Origin: Lepidostoma basale
Lineage: Eukaryota; Arthropoda; Insecta; Trichoptera; Lepidostomatidae
Reading direction: 5' to 3'
NCBI GenBank assembly: GCA_022606425.2
Contig: JAHDVF020000441.1
Location: forward strand, 372,001 to 436,000
DNA: 64,000 nt
A model generated the notes under the pieces. The model was not told where the DNA came from. It worked only from the letters and a program-made list of their open reading frames with translations, and ran no database searches. Each line of letters begins with the position of its first letter. Position 1 is the first letter of the stretch. The translations under genes were made by a program, and so were the position numbers. Shown piece after piece: positions 40,036 to 50,149 of the stretch.

Positions 40036-40379
40036 ATGACAAAAATTTGGTTCATTTGAACTGCTGTCATAATTTTTTTAATGCAGTTAAATACCTAAAA
40101 AAATGTCAACAGAATAAACTTGGAAAAATACAAGAAGATTGTTATTCAAAACTTGAAATAATATTACGTGAACTAACTTTATTATAAGTAGGTATACTTA
40201 AGGTCTTCCAAAGTAAATTTATAAAATACATTTCAATATAAAAATTACTAATTAAGATAGTTTCACTACAGACAAAAATATTCGTCAAATAATTTTATAC
40301 AACTGACGCAATTCATGATTTTATTAGTAAATTTGCATATATACCTATTAGGTATCAATAACTAATACATTGAAGCTCT
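40036..40379. other. AT-rich DNA just upstream of the headcase promoter
   Basis: No repeat or gene was recognised in the 340 bases before the CpG-rich block, so this unique DNA may include proximal regulatory sites. Confidence 0.35.
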
Positions 40380-41100
40380 GTATCAGTGCACCGTCTGAGT
40401 CCTGTGTGGTTGGAGCAAGGGCGGGGGCGGGAGTGGTGGCGGTGGGCGGGAGGGGCGGCAGGGGGCGGGATGCACGCTGCAAGTTCAGGGGTGGCGGCGG
40501 CGCGTGCGCGCGCACAGGCCGGGTTCACTGCCAACGACAGTGAAACGCGCCGAAAGTGAAATACTCCGCCGCGACGCCCACCCCCTCCCCGCGCGGCCCG
40601 CCCCGCCCGCCGCCGCCAGCGCCGACGAACGGTGCGATCTTGAAATTTCGCTTTCATTCGGCGGTCATTAGTCGGCCGCGAGCGGTGCGGCCAGCATGTG
40701 TGCGCGCGTACCTCTCTCGGGTCGCTATACATCCACAGTATTTATTATTGTTGTCGTTCAACTTAAACATTTTTGTTCGCCGATTTTTAACATCCAAACA
40801 TACTTTTAAGAACTTTCGAGTGGTTCGTGATATTTTAAGAGACTTTTCCGCGTTTAATTGAAAACTATAAAAACTTTTCGACGAGATTTCCGCGGCTTTT
40901 GCCGGTACCGGCGTTTATCTCGCGCCGGCTTTTCGAATTTGCCGCCTGAGTCGTCGGTGTTTTGCAAAACTTTTTTCGATCTTCCCGAACTTTCGACTTC
41001 CGCCGCGGAAGTCCCTCCGGCCTTCAAGACGACGGAAGTAATCAGGAGTTTCGGACCCCTGAGCGGCCTGCCCGGTTTTTTCGGGCGCGGCGAGAGTACC
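40380..41100 (+). promoter_or_regulatory. hdc: CpG-rich promoter and 5' UTR of headcase
   Basis: From about 40,380 the composition changes abruptly from AT-rich to GC- and CpG-rich, and it stays so up to the start codon. The densest part is 40,400-40,720, with GC boxes such as GGGCGGGAGGGGCGG. Candidate arthropod initiator-like sites are GTTCACT near 40,521 and GGTCATTAG near 40,661. No TATA box is evident at a sensible distance. The frame of the exon is open without ATG from about 40,858 to 41,100, so this part is read as 5' UTR. The transcription start cannot be placed from sequence alone. Confidence 0.6.
40696..40809 (+). CDS. Possible upstream ORF (37 codons) in the headcase leader
   Basis: ATG at 40,696 opens a 37-codon frame ending in TAA at 40,807-40,809, about 290 bases before the hdc start. 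If transcription starts near 40,520-40,670 this uORF would lie in the leader and could reduce translation of hdc. The peptide has no recognisable domain. It may equally be a chance frame or lie upstream of the true transcription start. Confidence 0.25.
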   Translation: MCARVPLSGRYTSTVFIIVVVQLKHFCSPIFNIQTYF

Positions 41101-41654
41101 ATGGCTCCGCGCAGACAGCCCCTGGGGGCCGTGGGAGAGCCGCGAGACATCGAGGGCGGCGCCAGGTGCTGCGTGCCCAGCGGAGACTGTCTGCGTCTTC
41201 GAGACCCCGTCTCCCCGGACGACCCGCGAGACTCAGTGCGCGTCACGTGCACCAACGACATCTGTCCCTACGGGCGCTATATGCACCGCGAGTGCTTCGA
41301 GCTCTGGGAACAGGGGGTCCTGGTATACCTGAAGACTTGCGGACGCGCACGTTCCTGGTCCGACCGTAAGCGTCACCAGAACCTATGGACCAAGAACGGG
41401 TACGATCTGGCCTTCAAGGCCTGTGGATGTCTTTGCGGCCGCGGCCACCTGAAGAAGGACTTGGACTGGACTCCCCGCGAGGAGCGTCGCAGACGTCGCA
41501 CTCGCCAGGCAGCCAAGACCCCGGCCCCTGAGCAGCGCCCCCGCGCCGAGAGTCTCTCCTCCAGCGGCTCCTGCAGCCCTTCTTCTACCGGGAGCCCCAT
41601 CCACCCCCAGAATAAGAAGAACGGTAAAACCGAGAGTTTGTCCGACCGCGTAAG
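41101..41654 (+). CDS. hdc: Headcase protein, first coding exon (partial)
   Basis: This is the N-terminal 184 codons of the Headcase/HECA family. Known insect Headcase is a cytoplasmic regulator of imaginal progenitor growth and tracheal branching that acts with Unkempt downstream of TOR. The start at 41,101 has a good Kozak context (ACCATGG) and is the first ATG in a frame that stays open further upstream. Residues 23-116 form the conserved Cys/His-rich region: C23, C24, C30, C50, C55, H62, C65, C80, then CGCLCGRGH at 109-117. The stretch ICPYGRYMHRECFELWEQG and the following WSDRKRHQNLWTKNGYDLAF motif are typical of the family. After residue 125 comes a basic, then Ser/Pro-rich linker, as expected before later exons. 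The frame meets TAA at 41,656 just inside a splice donor (AAG|GTAAGC), so the exon ends near 41,654 in phase 2. It is GC-rich, unlike everything around it. Later exons are not in the window. Confidence 0.88.
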
Positions 41655-41660
41655 GTAAGC
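41650..41660 (+). promoter_or_regulatory. hdc: Splice donor of headcase exon, two overlapping candidates
   Basis: The sequence GTAAGGTAAGC contains two donor-like sites five bases apart: CGC|GTAAGG (exon end 41,649, phase 0) and AAG|GTAAGC (exon end 41,654, phase 2). The second matches the consensus better. The choice changes the reading frame entering the next exon, so only one can be productive with a given acceptor. Confidence 0.7.
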
Positions 41661-43182
41661 AAATATAATTATTTTCTTTACTATTTCTTGAATTGCCATT
41701 TTGACTTTTATTATTACCAATATTTCTAACTGGAATCTATTTCAACGGTAATAAGTTTGAACGTAAATAACTCATTTTTTATCTCAAATTATATTAACTG
41801 AATCTCGATCGAATATTAAATTTCTTGAACTTTTGTCGTTATACGAAATGAATGTTTCATGCATCTGTTTTCGAGTTTGTCGGAGATGCTCGCTCTATAT
41901 TTACTTCTTCCCGTCCCGCTGTTTGAATAGGTTAACCCTCGGATAGAACCATACTTTACCTGTTGGAAGATAACCTAAAACTGTTCGGTGAGAAACTGAT
42001 AGCGTAAGCCGGTCGTAGACGGATTGTCGCATGTTATGCAATCGATATGGGCGTATTTTGCCGGTGCCGGCTGCATTTCGACCGCGGCATTATCGAAAAC
42101 GTATTTCTTGCGTTGGATAACATTTATTAGTATTTTTCATTTCGCCGTCATTAAATAATGAGCATTGCAGTGCCGATGTGCCGCATTAGTATTTTTATGT
42201 GGACATAAAAACACTATTTATTCGTATATTTACTCTCTCAAGAAGCCGGCCGGCGTTATGAGACTTATAATCTACATATTTCCAATATGCCGCACCATAA
42301 TAATTAAATAGTATGAATAAGTCATTATTCATATTCAATTCTTTTCAATTCACTTTAAATCTTATTTGAAATTATGCATTTTCTATTTTATTTATTTTTT
42401 TATATTTAAATTAGATACAATTGTAAATAATAATTTATTAAGACCAAAACGCCATTAACTTGTTAAATAACTTTTAAAGGTGTGTATTCATTATACGATA
42501 AAAAAATAGTGATATTTTTACTATTAATAATATTTACAAACAGCTCTATTTTATTTTTAATGCATTGAAACTTTGATCGAACCATAATAAAGCGATACAA
42601 CGAATCGTAATAACTATTTATTTTATTTTTAAATAATTAAAGTTTGATGATCATCAGGTTAATGATAAATAAAAAAAGCATACCTTTATTCACTTTTTGT
42701 ATGTGACTATTTTGAAGTATTTCGTTCACTTTTACACACCTTCGTTTACTTACTAATTCTCGTGCTTATCAATGATATGTATGTACTTCAATACCATTAA
42801 AACGCATGTACGGAGTTATCATTATTAAAAATATACATATTACAGGTAAGTTATTTTTTTTTATATATATAAACAGTGTAATTTGAGTATTGTCTAGTAG
42901 TTATTGGATTTTATCAAGGACTAATATACTTTAAGTATCTTAAAACAGATACAATTGACAAATAATTCAAGTAATATAAAATAGATTTTTTTTTCATATA
43001 AAATTAATACACAAAGTCTTGTTTTTCCGATTGTAAAATATGTTATGATGTTTCTTTATTTAGCATATGTGTTAAATATAGAATTCTGATACCGTAATAA
43101 AATTCTTATTTGATAAAAAATAGTGTATATTTATAATATGGTATATTGCTCAAGTAATAATTTTGCCTCAAGTAATAATGCC
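41661..43182. other. Unique AT-rich start of the headcase intron
   Basis: There is no recognised repeat or gene. The first about 600 bases are less AT-rich than the rest and contain several GCCGG-type words (near 42,006, 42,060, 42,244). These could belong to intronic regulatory DNA close to the promoter. From 42,300 on the DNA is very AT-rich with short homopolymers. Confidence 0.4.
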
Positions 43183-43320
43183 AGGCTCGCTGGCATCGAC
43201 AGACTGGTGGTCGACCAGTAGTTAAAAAACATCGTTTTTTTTAAATAATTATTTCAAATTAAATTCCATCAAGAGATTTCAGTAAAATCATTTGATTACT
43301 CGATATATTTTTTTCCGGTA
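43183..43320. repeat. CCGGTC-family hairpin, partial
   Basis: GCCAGGCTCGCTGGCATCGA, CAGACTGG and AAACATCGTTTTTTTTAAAT, then CCATCAAGAGATTTCAGTAA and AATCATTTGATTA, match 54,980-55,150. The GAAACCGGTC box is absent. Confidence 0.6.
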
Positions 43321-43654
43321 AGTGACTAGCTGTGTTATGCGATGTTATATAATATTTATATGTATCACTTTCATGGTTATAATCTAGTATTAATAATCGA
43401 TTTAGAATTATTAGTAATTCCAAAATTCCAAATATATAGATATAAAATAATATAAAAAAAAACACTTTGTATTTCACCACAGTATGGTTATTATAATCGA
43501 TGCCAACTAGTTTCGCTTGGACCCAAGCTTCATATGGGGAATATAATAACCAAAGAAAACCTTTAGTTATATCAATAAGTTTAAAATATCTAACCACAAA
43601 GTGAGTGCTTCATATGAAAATTCCATGTTTCCATTTTATGAACTTTGTAATTAA

Positions 43655-44090
43655 TTTAATAAATGCAGTAGAAATGAGATCTCTTAGACGAATGTGTGGA
43701 TTCTCTGTGTATGATAGAGTGTCGAATGAAAATATAAGAAGTGAATGCGGTGCGAATGATGGTGTCATGAACAAAATAATGAAAGGATCATTAAGGACAT
43801 ATGGAAAGAATGAATAAAGAAAGAATGGTAAAATAATTATATGTTAATGAAGTAAATGGAACCAGAAATAGAGGAAGACCGAGGAAAACGTGGCGCGATC
43901 AAATAAATCAAATATTGAATGTCAGCCATGTAAGGAGTCAGAGAAATCGACGCGCGTGCATTTCACGATGTATGAATGTTGAGGAAGCGACAGAAATATG
44001 TCAGGAAAGAAAAGTGTGGCAGTCCATTCTTTCTGCCTACCCCTTCGGGGAGACGGCGTGATGGTTAGTTAGTTAGTTAGTTAGTAAAAT
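43655..44090 (+). mobile_element. LINE-T 3' end with tail
   Basis: It begins within INAVEMRSLRRMCGFSVYDR (open from about 43,657) and continues SNENIRSECGANDGVMNKIM, then a deletion at W-F-G-H shifts the frame, and RNRGRPRKTWRDQINQ follows. It ends GGCGTGATGGTTAGTTAGTT. Sense orientation relative to hdc. Confidence 0.83.
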
Positions 44091-44677
44091 TTATATTTAT
44101 TACTTAATTTGGTTTAATAAATATTTAGATTATATTTTGTTAAAATTGGTTAAGTGTTTTTGCCGTAAAGATACAAATAGTTAACGAAAATTGGTTTGCA
44201 TTTTAGATAAACAAAACCTACACTTTGTATAATATGGGAATATATCAACTTTTATGTACTTATGTACCCACAACCAATCGAACGCAATATTTGAATACCT
44301 ACGAACGTAGGTCATGCAATTAATCGCGTTACAGTAAAATCAATTGAATGAAAGCGCAGTTATTATTAAAGGTCTATTGTATATTACAAACAGGGCTTAC
44401 AACTATTCAATTGGAATGTATTGGATTTCTGTATTATGTTTGTACAATTTATAGAACTAACTAATTAATTATTGTGCCACAAAATACGATACCGAAGTAT
44501 TCAATGGCAAACAAATAAATTATACATTTAGATGTATGATATGTCATACAATATTCGTACTTATTCAACACCACAAATAAAGTTTCGACCCAAGTGTATA
44601 AAAACAATCAATTTTATTTCCTTTTGTTATCAATATACAAATATTCAAACACTTTTTTTTAATCATTTTTTTTTATC

Positions 44678-44832
44678 AATAACTAACTAACTAACTAACT
44701 AACCATCACGCCGTCTCCCCGAAAGGGTAGGCAGAAATAATGGACTGTCACATCATAACTGATGCAGCACTCCATTCTTCTCTTTTCGCCCCGCGGGAGA
44801 CGCGGTGTGATGGGTTGCGAATCTCATCGAAT
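44678..44832 (-). mobile_element. CCCGCGGG unit with LINE-T end, minus strand
   Basis: The tail complement at 44,683-44,702 is followed on the minus strand by the LINE-T end, CAGTTATGATGTGACAGTCC, GGAGTGCTGCATCAG, CCGCGTCTCCCGCGGGGC and GATGAGATTCGCAACCC. Confidence 0.72.
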
Positions 44833-44924
44833 AAAATATTAATAAAAATAATATTAATTTACTTATTTAACAAAAAATACATCGCATTGTGCATATTGCA
44901 TGATGTAATACAATAATTTTATTT

Positions 44925-45295
44925 CTTCTTCTTCCTTATTGTAGACCTATGTGGTCTGTTCTCCAGAGTGTTGCTCCTCTTGTGAGGTAGATTCCCAGCT
45001 GTCCTTCCATCTTTTAGGAGGTCTTCCACGAGGACGAGTCCCATGAGGTTGATTATGCAATGCAATATAGGGGAGTCTGGTGGTGTCCATTATTTGAATA
45101 TGACCGTACCAGTCCCTTTTTCGCTGTCTGCCCCATCTTATAATATCCTCAACCTCACAAATCTCTCTTATTCTGGTGTTCCTCACGCGATCTCTCAGTG
45201 TCTTATTGCTATCATCCTCAGTGTCTTTACTGTGTCTGCCCTTGCTTCGACGCCATATGTTATTATTGGTCTTACGCATGCTTTATAGATTCTCA
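44925..45295 (-). mobile_element. LINE C-terminal fragment related to 68-706, minus strand
   Basis: An open minus frame 45,279-44,947 reads TLRDRVRNTRIREICEVEDI, RWGRQRKRDWYGHIQIMD and TRPRGRPPKRWKDSWESTSQ. This is the same family as 68-706 and 13,596-13,915. The 3' end is the complement of CTTCTTCTTCC, the AAGAAG end used by this family. Confidence 0.8.
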
Positions 45296-45359
45296 TTTAA
45301 TATTTTTTTTAATACATACAATTATTAGAAGACACTGATTATCTTAAGTGAGCGACACT

Positions 45360-45545
45360 ATCACAAAAGTCTACATTTGAAGTGACAAAGTTTAGCAAAG
45401 AGATTGCTCTACCTACCGGCATAACCATTGAAAGATTGGTTCTGCATCGTGAGAGATATGTGCCCTCATTGTAGAAGATAGATATATCAGGAACGAACGG
45501 ATCCATTCACTCGGGATTTCTGAATTTTATATACAAACGCCAATC
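45360..45545 (-). mobile_element. Jockey-like LINE scrap, minus strand
   Basis: The minus strand shows L-F-H-L... and R-T-N-L-S-M-V-M-P-V-G-R-A-I-S-L-L equivalents (complement of CTACCTACCGGCATAACC). No open frame of note. A close relative is at 60,285-60,460. Confidence 0.6.
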
Positions 45546-45763
45546 AGTTTAAATATTATCATATAGTAATAACATAAATCTTACTGAATGTAAAATCTTG
45601 CGTTCCGGACGCAGTGCTCTTAAACCAATTAAGAGCAACACGGCACCATGAAGCGATGCTTGAGATTTCTCTTATGAAACGATTTTCAAATAATGATATT
45701 TAATAATGATTATATTTAATATAGAGAAATAATAAAATAATATATTTTTAAATGAGAATGATT

Positions 45764-45813
45764 ATATGTCGGCCACGTGAGGAGTCAGAGAAATCGACGT
45801 GCGTGCATGACAC
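45764..45813 (+). mobile_element. LINE-T copy, left part, split by a nested LINE-T
   Basis: TGTCGGCCACGTGAGGAGTC and AGAAATCGACGTGCGTGCAT run up to ACGTGCGTGCATGACAC (45,797-45,813), which is duplicated at 46,183. Confidence 0.75.
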
Positions 45814-46182
45814 TAACTAACTAACTAACTAACCATCACGCCATTTCCTGGGTGGGGTAGACAGAGAGGATGGATCGCCACTGCTCTGTCCTGGCATACC
45901 TCTCGGGCTTCCTCTACATTCATACATCGTACCATGCACGCACGTCAATTATTCCGACTTCGAATGTGACCGCCTTTTAGTAATTGATTAATTTGGTCAT
46001 TCGCCCTCGGCTTCTTTTTCCACTCACGCTGCTTGTGTACAACTTTTTAACCATTCTACTCTCATCTTTTTTTTAAATTTTATTCATGCTGCAGTCATCT
46101 GCCTTACATTTCTTTCTTATTTCATCGCTCGTTATTCTATCATACAACGTTTTCCCGCACATTCTTCTTAGTGATCTTATGC
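45814..46182 (-). mobile_element. LINE-T insertion into LINE-T, with 17-bp target-site duplication
   Basis: Inverted LINE-T sequence starts at once with the tail complement TAACTAACTAACTAACC, passes RACMVRCMN and the N-N-R-R equivalents, and ends at the R-R-M-C-G equivalent. It is flanked by the 17-base direct repeat ACGTGCGTGCATGACAC (45,797-45,813 and 46,183-46,199). Internal deletions are present near 46,000 and 46,065. Confidence 0.85.
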
Positions 46183-46265
46183 ACGTGCGTGCATGACACA
46201 ATAAATGACGAGTAATCGACTTCTGTATGTCACAAACGAACAGTGTGGCAGTCCATTATAATAGT
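46183..46265 (+). mobile_element. LINE-T copy, right part
   Basis: After the duplicated 17 bases the plus-strand LINE-T sequence goes on with a degraded C-M-N-V-E equivalent and AACAGTGTGGCAGTCCATTA, then ends without a tail. Confidence 0.68.
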
Positions 46266-46663
46266 ATCATTTGTTATAATAACGCTTCATTTTTTTTTAT
46301 TTTTTTAAAAGCGATATTTAACGATTTAACCAATGTTTACCTATCGTTACGTTTCGCCATTAAGACTATAATAGTGTTTTTTTACTCACATCTATTACAT
46401 CTTTAGTTAATTTTTTGGTACAGGGAATCGTTTTTCTTTGTTGCTGCCTCTTCCCTTTCCCGCCGGCCGTTGTTTTTTTATGAGACCATTAAGGATTTCT
46501 TTGTTTGAAGTTTTGATTAGATTCCCTAGAAAACGGATTATTATTTCTGGTTCAACTATTTTACTTCTCCTAAACCAAATCGTAATGAGTACTTAGGGAT
46601 CTAATATTAGATATCTATGTTTCAGGGGTAAAGGGCGATAAGTTCAATTTGTTAACTTTTTTT
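46266..46663. other. Unique DNA in the headcase intron
   Basis: The block 46,430-46,580 is less AT-rich (CTTTCCCGCCGGCCGTTG) and matches no repeat here. It is a candidate regulatory element. The rest is AT-rich. Confidence 0.35.
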
Positions 46664-46757
46664 AACTAACTAACTAACCATCACGCCGTCTCCCCGAAAG
46701 GGTAGGCAGAAAGAATGGACTGTCACACTTTTACTAATGCGGCACTCCATCCTTTTT
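46664..46757 (-). mobile_element. CCCGCGGG subtype LINE-T end, minus strand, cut short
   Basis: Tail complement, then CAGAAAGAATGGACTGTCAC, TTTTACTAATGCGGCACTCC and ATCC. It stops before the CCCGCGGG word. Confidence 0.68.
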
Positions 46758-47789
46758 TTTAATAACTGAAATAATCCAAATAATAGTTCCTTATTTAGTA
46801 TTTATACAAAATAAACTATCCGTTTCACTACAATATTTGTATTACTAATCTACATTAAAATTAGCTTAACAAAATAATTATTACAATAATAACTTACATT
46901 GAATAATGTTTTTTTTTTTTTCATTTTACGTTAACCATTTTTAAGGCCGTTGGAAAGATATAAAAAAATAAAAAATAATAATATCATTGAATTACCACAA
47001 ACTGGAGCGAGAAAAAAATCATAAATTATTATTAAAATTGCTTATTTATTATAAACGGAAAATCAACATTTTTTATAACAATGCATTAAACAAAAATTCT
47101 GACATAACTCATTTTACCTTGGGTATTCAGATATTTCCTGCGAAACATTTTTATTTTATTCTTTAAGTTTTTCTTCTTCGATTCTCGAAGCAAATAGGTC
47201 ACTATATCTTATTAGGGTGGGTTATTTTATCTCCTTAGTTTGCGCAACCCTCTGACAAGCAGATGTACTTAATGTCGAATAAATTCCCTCCCTTTGCAGA
47301 GAAACTGGATTCCCTTCTTATTCTTGTTCAGAATCCCTCCCTTATCCCTTTGGGGGACAAAGTTCCAGCAAAAAATGCACGTGGTATTATTATTGTGCAC
47401 GATTTAACACCACGAGTACTGACCGCTTAAACGGTTACTCACACCGAAAAAAACATTAATTTAAACATCCATATGCTAACTGTTAATAATTTGATTCTGA
47501 CCATGCTCATCTAACAAGATTCAAGTGAGAATTCGATGCACACTATTGTTTGATCTGTCGAATTTCATTTAATACCTACAAAATCATTCGCAGCAAAGTT
47601 TACTATTCAACTTAAAATCTACCAAGTATCCCTGAATGTTTTATTAAAATTCCTTGATATACGAGTATGTTGATTTGTGATGTTTAATATGAAATTATAT
47701 GAACATTTTCGTGCTTATATGTAGACAGATTTAAAACGCCATAAAATACGCAGCTCTAAAGTGACTCTTAAATAAAAATGTTAATTTTG
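46758..47789. other. Unique intron DNA, no gene
   Basis: Mostly AT-rich. The part 47,165-47,430 is GC-richer (TTAGTTTGCGCAACCCTCTG, CCCTTTGGGGGACAAAGTTC) and not repeated in the window, so it could be conserved non-coding DNA. Confidence 0.35.
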
Positions 47790-48110
47790 AAACTAACTAA
47801 CTAAATAACCATAACGCTAACGATAGATCGCCACATTGTTCTATCCTGGCACATCGTGACATGCACGCTCGTCGATTATTCCTACTTCGAACATGGCCGC
47901 CTTTCGGTAATTGATCATTTGGTCATGCCAACACTTTCATTCGCACCGCATTTACTTATTATACTTGCATTTGACACTATCATTTACAGATTAACCACAC
48001 ATTCGTCTTAGAGATCTCATTTCTACTGCATCTATTCTACTCTCACCCTTCTTTTGCCAGTTCTATGCTTCACTTTCATACATGAGGGTGTGATGGTATT
48101 GAACCATCGT
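47790..48110 (-). mobile_element. LINE-T fragment, minus strand, with internal deletions
   Basis: The tail complement ACTAACTAACTAAATAACC and a shortened end are followed by ATTCCTACTTCGAACATGGC, then a jump to CATTCGCACCGCATTTAC and on to the GSEAWNWQ equivalent at 48,090. Confidence 0.72.
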
Positions 48111-48183
48111 AGAGAGAGATACGTGAATTCAGATGTAATACGAAAATAAATTCAAATGACTAGAAAATATAACACCTAGCCAA

Positions 48184-48290
48184 GTGGATGTAGGGGTGCG
48201 GGAAGCAGAGGGGGACGAGGGGGAAGATTTGGGGATGGGTTTGGGGCGCGGGGAGCGGGGAAGGGTAGTGGGCCAGGGAGAGAGGTAGCT
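48184..48290 (+). repeat. G-rich tract with G-quadruplex pattern
   Basis: The plus strand has five runs of three to five G with loops of at most seven bases (GGGGGACGAGGGGGAAG, then TTTGGGGATGGGTTTGGGG, then GCGCGGGGAGCGGGG). On the hdc transcript strand this could form RNA or DNA quadruplexes. No coding meaning is seen. Confidence 0.65.
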
Positions 48291-48949
48291 CGTGGCAGTT
48301 GACTTTTGACCTGACGGGAAGCGGTCGCTTTTGGTATTAAATTCAGTGGGTGTTTGTTGTTTTGATTACCAAGAACTTCAATTTTATTTTGTATAAGTAT
48401 AGTGGTACGAGGGTGCGGCATTTGCAGATTTAAAAATACTTTAGTCAATTCGGTGTCCAGAGCTGATCGACGGAAAGCTAAGTCTAGAATTAAGAATTTA
48501 TATTTCAGGAAATTGGAACGTATGCGTTCGGCTTACTCCATGATTATACTATGCTTACGCTTACGTATTACATACATGTACCTAGATATATATATATGTA
48601 TATGATATATCGACACCTTTCCTATACTGCACGTAATATAGTTCACTAACACTCGGGCCAACAACGCATCGCGCCCGAAACAGGTATTCACTAACTCATC
48701 GAATACTGAAATCTTAGTTATGGACATGTAGCGTTCTAACAAAATTTGCCATCTTCTATATAAATAAACATATAAACTTCGACCCATGCAAATTATGCTA
48801 CATAAATATGGTTGACTGCTGATGAATGAAGACAGTTAGAGAAGTTGGGAAGCTCACTTCAAGAGCCCGCGCCATATACAGACTCCTATAGATAAGTAGG
48901 TGGAAGACCCTACTATCGCGTCTGCGGGAATTCTGTCGTGGGTGGGCTA

Positions 48950-49080
48950 ACTTCGAAAACCCCCGATAGGGTGATGGCCAGGTTCATGGGTTTGAATCCC
49001 CAGGTCCACTGATTAAGGGTTGGGAAGTAGGTCGTCTGGTTACCAGACGATCCTGCTGTGGAGCAGTGGAGAAAAATCAT
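48950..49080 (+). repeat. Possible second SINE-like or LTR-leader sequence
   Basis: TAGGGTGATGGCCAGGTTCA and GGGTTTGAATCCCCAGG resemble Pol III box A and box B. However, this is the only copy in the window and the surrounding GC-rich sequence from 48,840 may belong to the LTR-related element that follows. Confidence 0.25.
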
Positions 49081-49319
49081 CAGTCTGACGAAAAGACTGG
49101 TTCAACGCGATACTAACACTATTATATCCCAGTTATCCCCCACAACTCCTTATATACTTAATATATTATATTTTGACACTGAATTGCTATATAATTGTAC
49201 CTTTCAGAAAGCTGTTCTTTATTGCATCATTATTACATTACGCTCTGATTTAAATTACTGTACATTGTATTTGTTGTATATTGTTTGTGAATGTTTCTTC
49301 CAGGGCTGCCACATTTTCT

Positions 49320-49970
49320 AGAGATAATATTTTGAATTTATATTTTGTAAACTTAGAGATATTTTAGGTTGTTTGGTTTAGATGTTCCTAGGAAATATTG
49401 AGTGACATATAGTTTGATTACACGTGGGTTTGTCAGGATTGCTTAGAATATTCGGAAGGGTTAGGAACGATTAGCTTTAGAATGAAATTATCAGTATTCG
49501 CCAAATAAAAGGGCTTGGATTACATCGGTCATAACGAAGGGTCATACGGTATTATTTCTAGACGATCACGAAGGCCAACTCGCGTAAGGTAAAACACCCG
49601 TAAGCTCCGTATAGGTGGTTGAAGGGGGAATGACTGGAGGAAGCTCCACCATTCGCGGAGGAAGGTTAGGAGGGATTCTGCTTAGGTTCCTCGGGGAAAG
49701 CTCAATCTATCACATTTGGTGCAGTGACCAGGATGGAACTACCATAGTAGTTGATGATAACTTGGAAGGGTGGGAGGCGATCCCATCACAGTTAGGTGTC
49801 CTCGTGGACAGGGCATTTCACCACATTTGGTGCCGTGACCAGGAGTGGTCATCACAGTTAGGGTCCTCGCGGGCAGCTCGTTCCACCACATTCGGTGCCG
49901 TGACCAGGATGGATTAATTCCCCACGGACAGGACGAACCACCACAAGGGTCAGCACAAGAACACCATTAT
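49320..49970 (+). mobile_element. BEL/Pao-like LTR element relic: LTR end and repeated leader
   Basis: The upstream part looks like an LTR, with AATAAAAGGGC at about 49,505 and a GC-richer stretch after it. The word TTTGGTGCCGTGACCAGGA, typical of the region just after the LTR in BEL/Pao elements, occurs three times (about 49,713-49,734, 49,823-49,844, 49,888-49,910), each with a stretch containing TCACAGTTAGG or GGACAG. No gag or pol coding remains. Exact LTR ends were not found. Confidence 0.5.
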
Positions 49971-49974
49971 GCAC

Positions 49975-50044
49975 TTCAAATCAATCAAATATTAAATGTC
50001 GGTCGCGTGAGGAGTCGGCTTGATGGTTAGTTAGTTAGTTAATT
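49975..50044 (+). mobile_element. LINE-T tail fragment with internal deletion
   Basis: AATCAATCAAATATTAAATG, TCGGTCGCGTGAGGAGTCGG and CTTGATGGTTAGTTAGTTAG. About 150 bases between the S-Q equivalent and the tail are missing. Confidence 0.72.
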
Positions 50045-50149
50045 AAGCATTTGAGGCCTTGCAACGTGTCTAATCATTTTTTTATTATTATACTATTTTG
50101 TTAACATAGTTATCATTTTTTTTAATTAAACAGCAACTAAATGAATTAA

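Noticed and set aside
40355..40732. 125-codon Arg/Ala/Pro-rich minus ORF in the CpG-rich block
   Set aside because: GC-rich DNA lacks stops by composition; simple-sequence protein with no domain; better read as promoter.
40854..41720. Several overlapping frames on both strands across the headcase exon
   Set aside because: Only the + frame from 41,101 has the conserved Headcase Cys/His pattern and a fitting splice donor.
43259..43597. 112-codon minus ORF
   Set aside because: Tyr/Ile/Leu-rich AT-driven frame overlapping a hairpin repeat, no motif.
48176..48448. 90-codon Pro-rich minus ORF
   Set aside because: It is the complement of the G-rich tract, with no domain; simple composition explains it.
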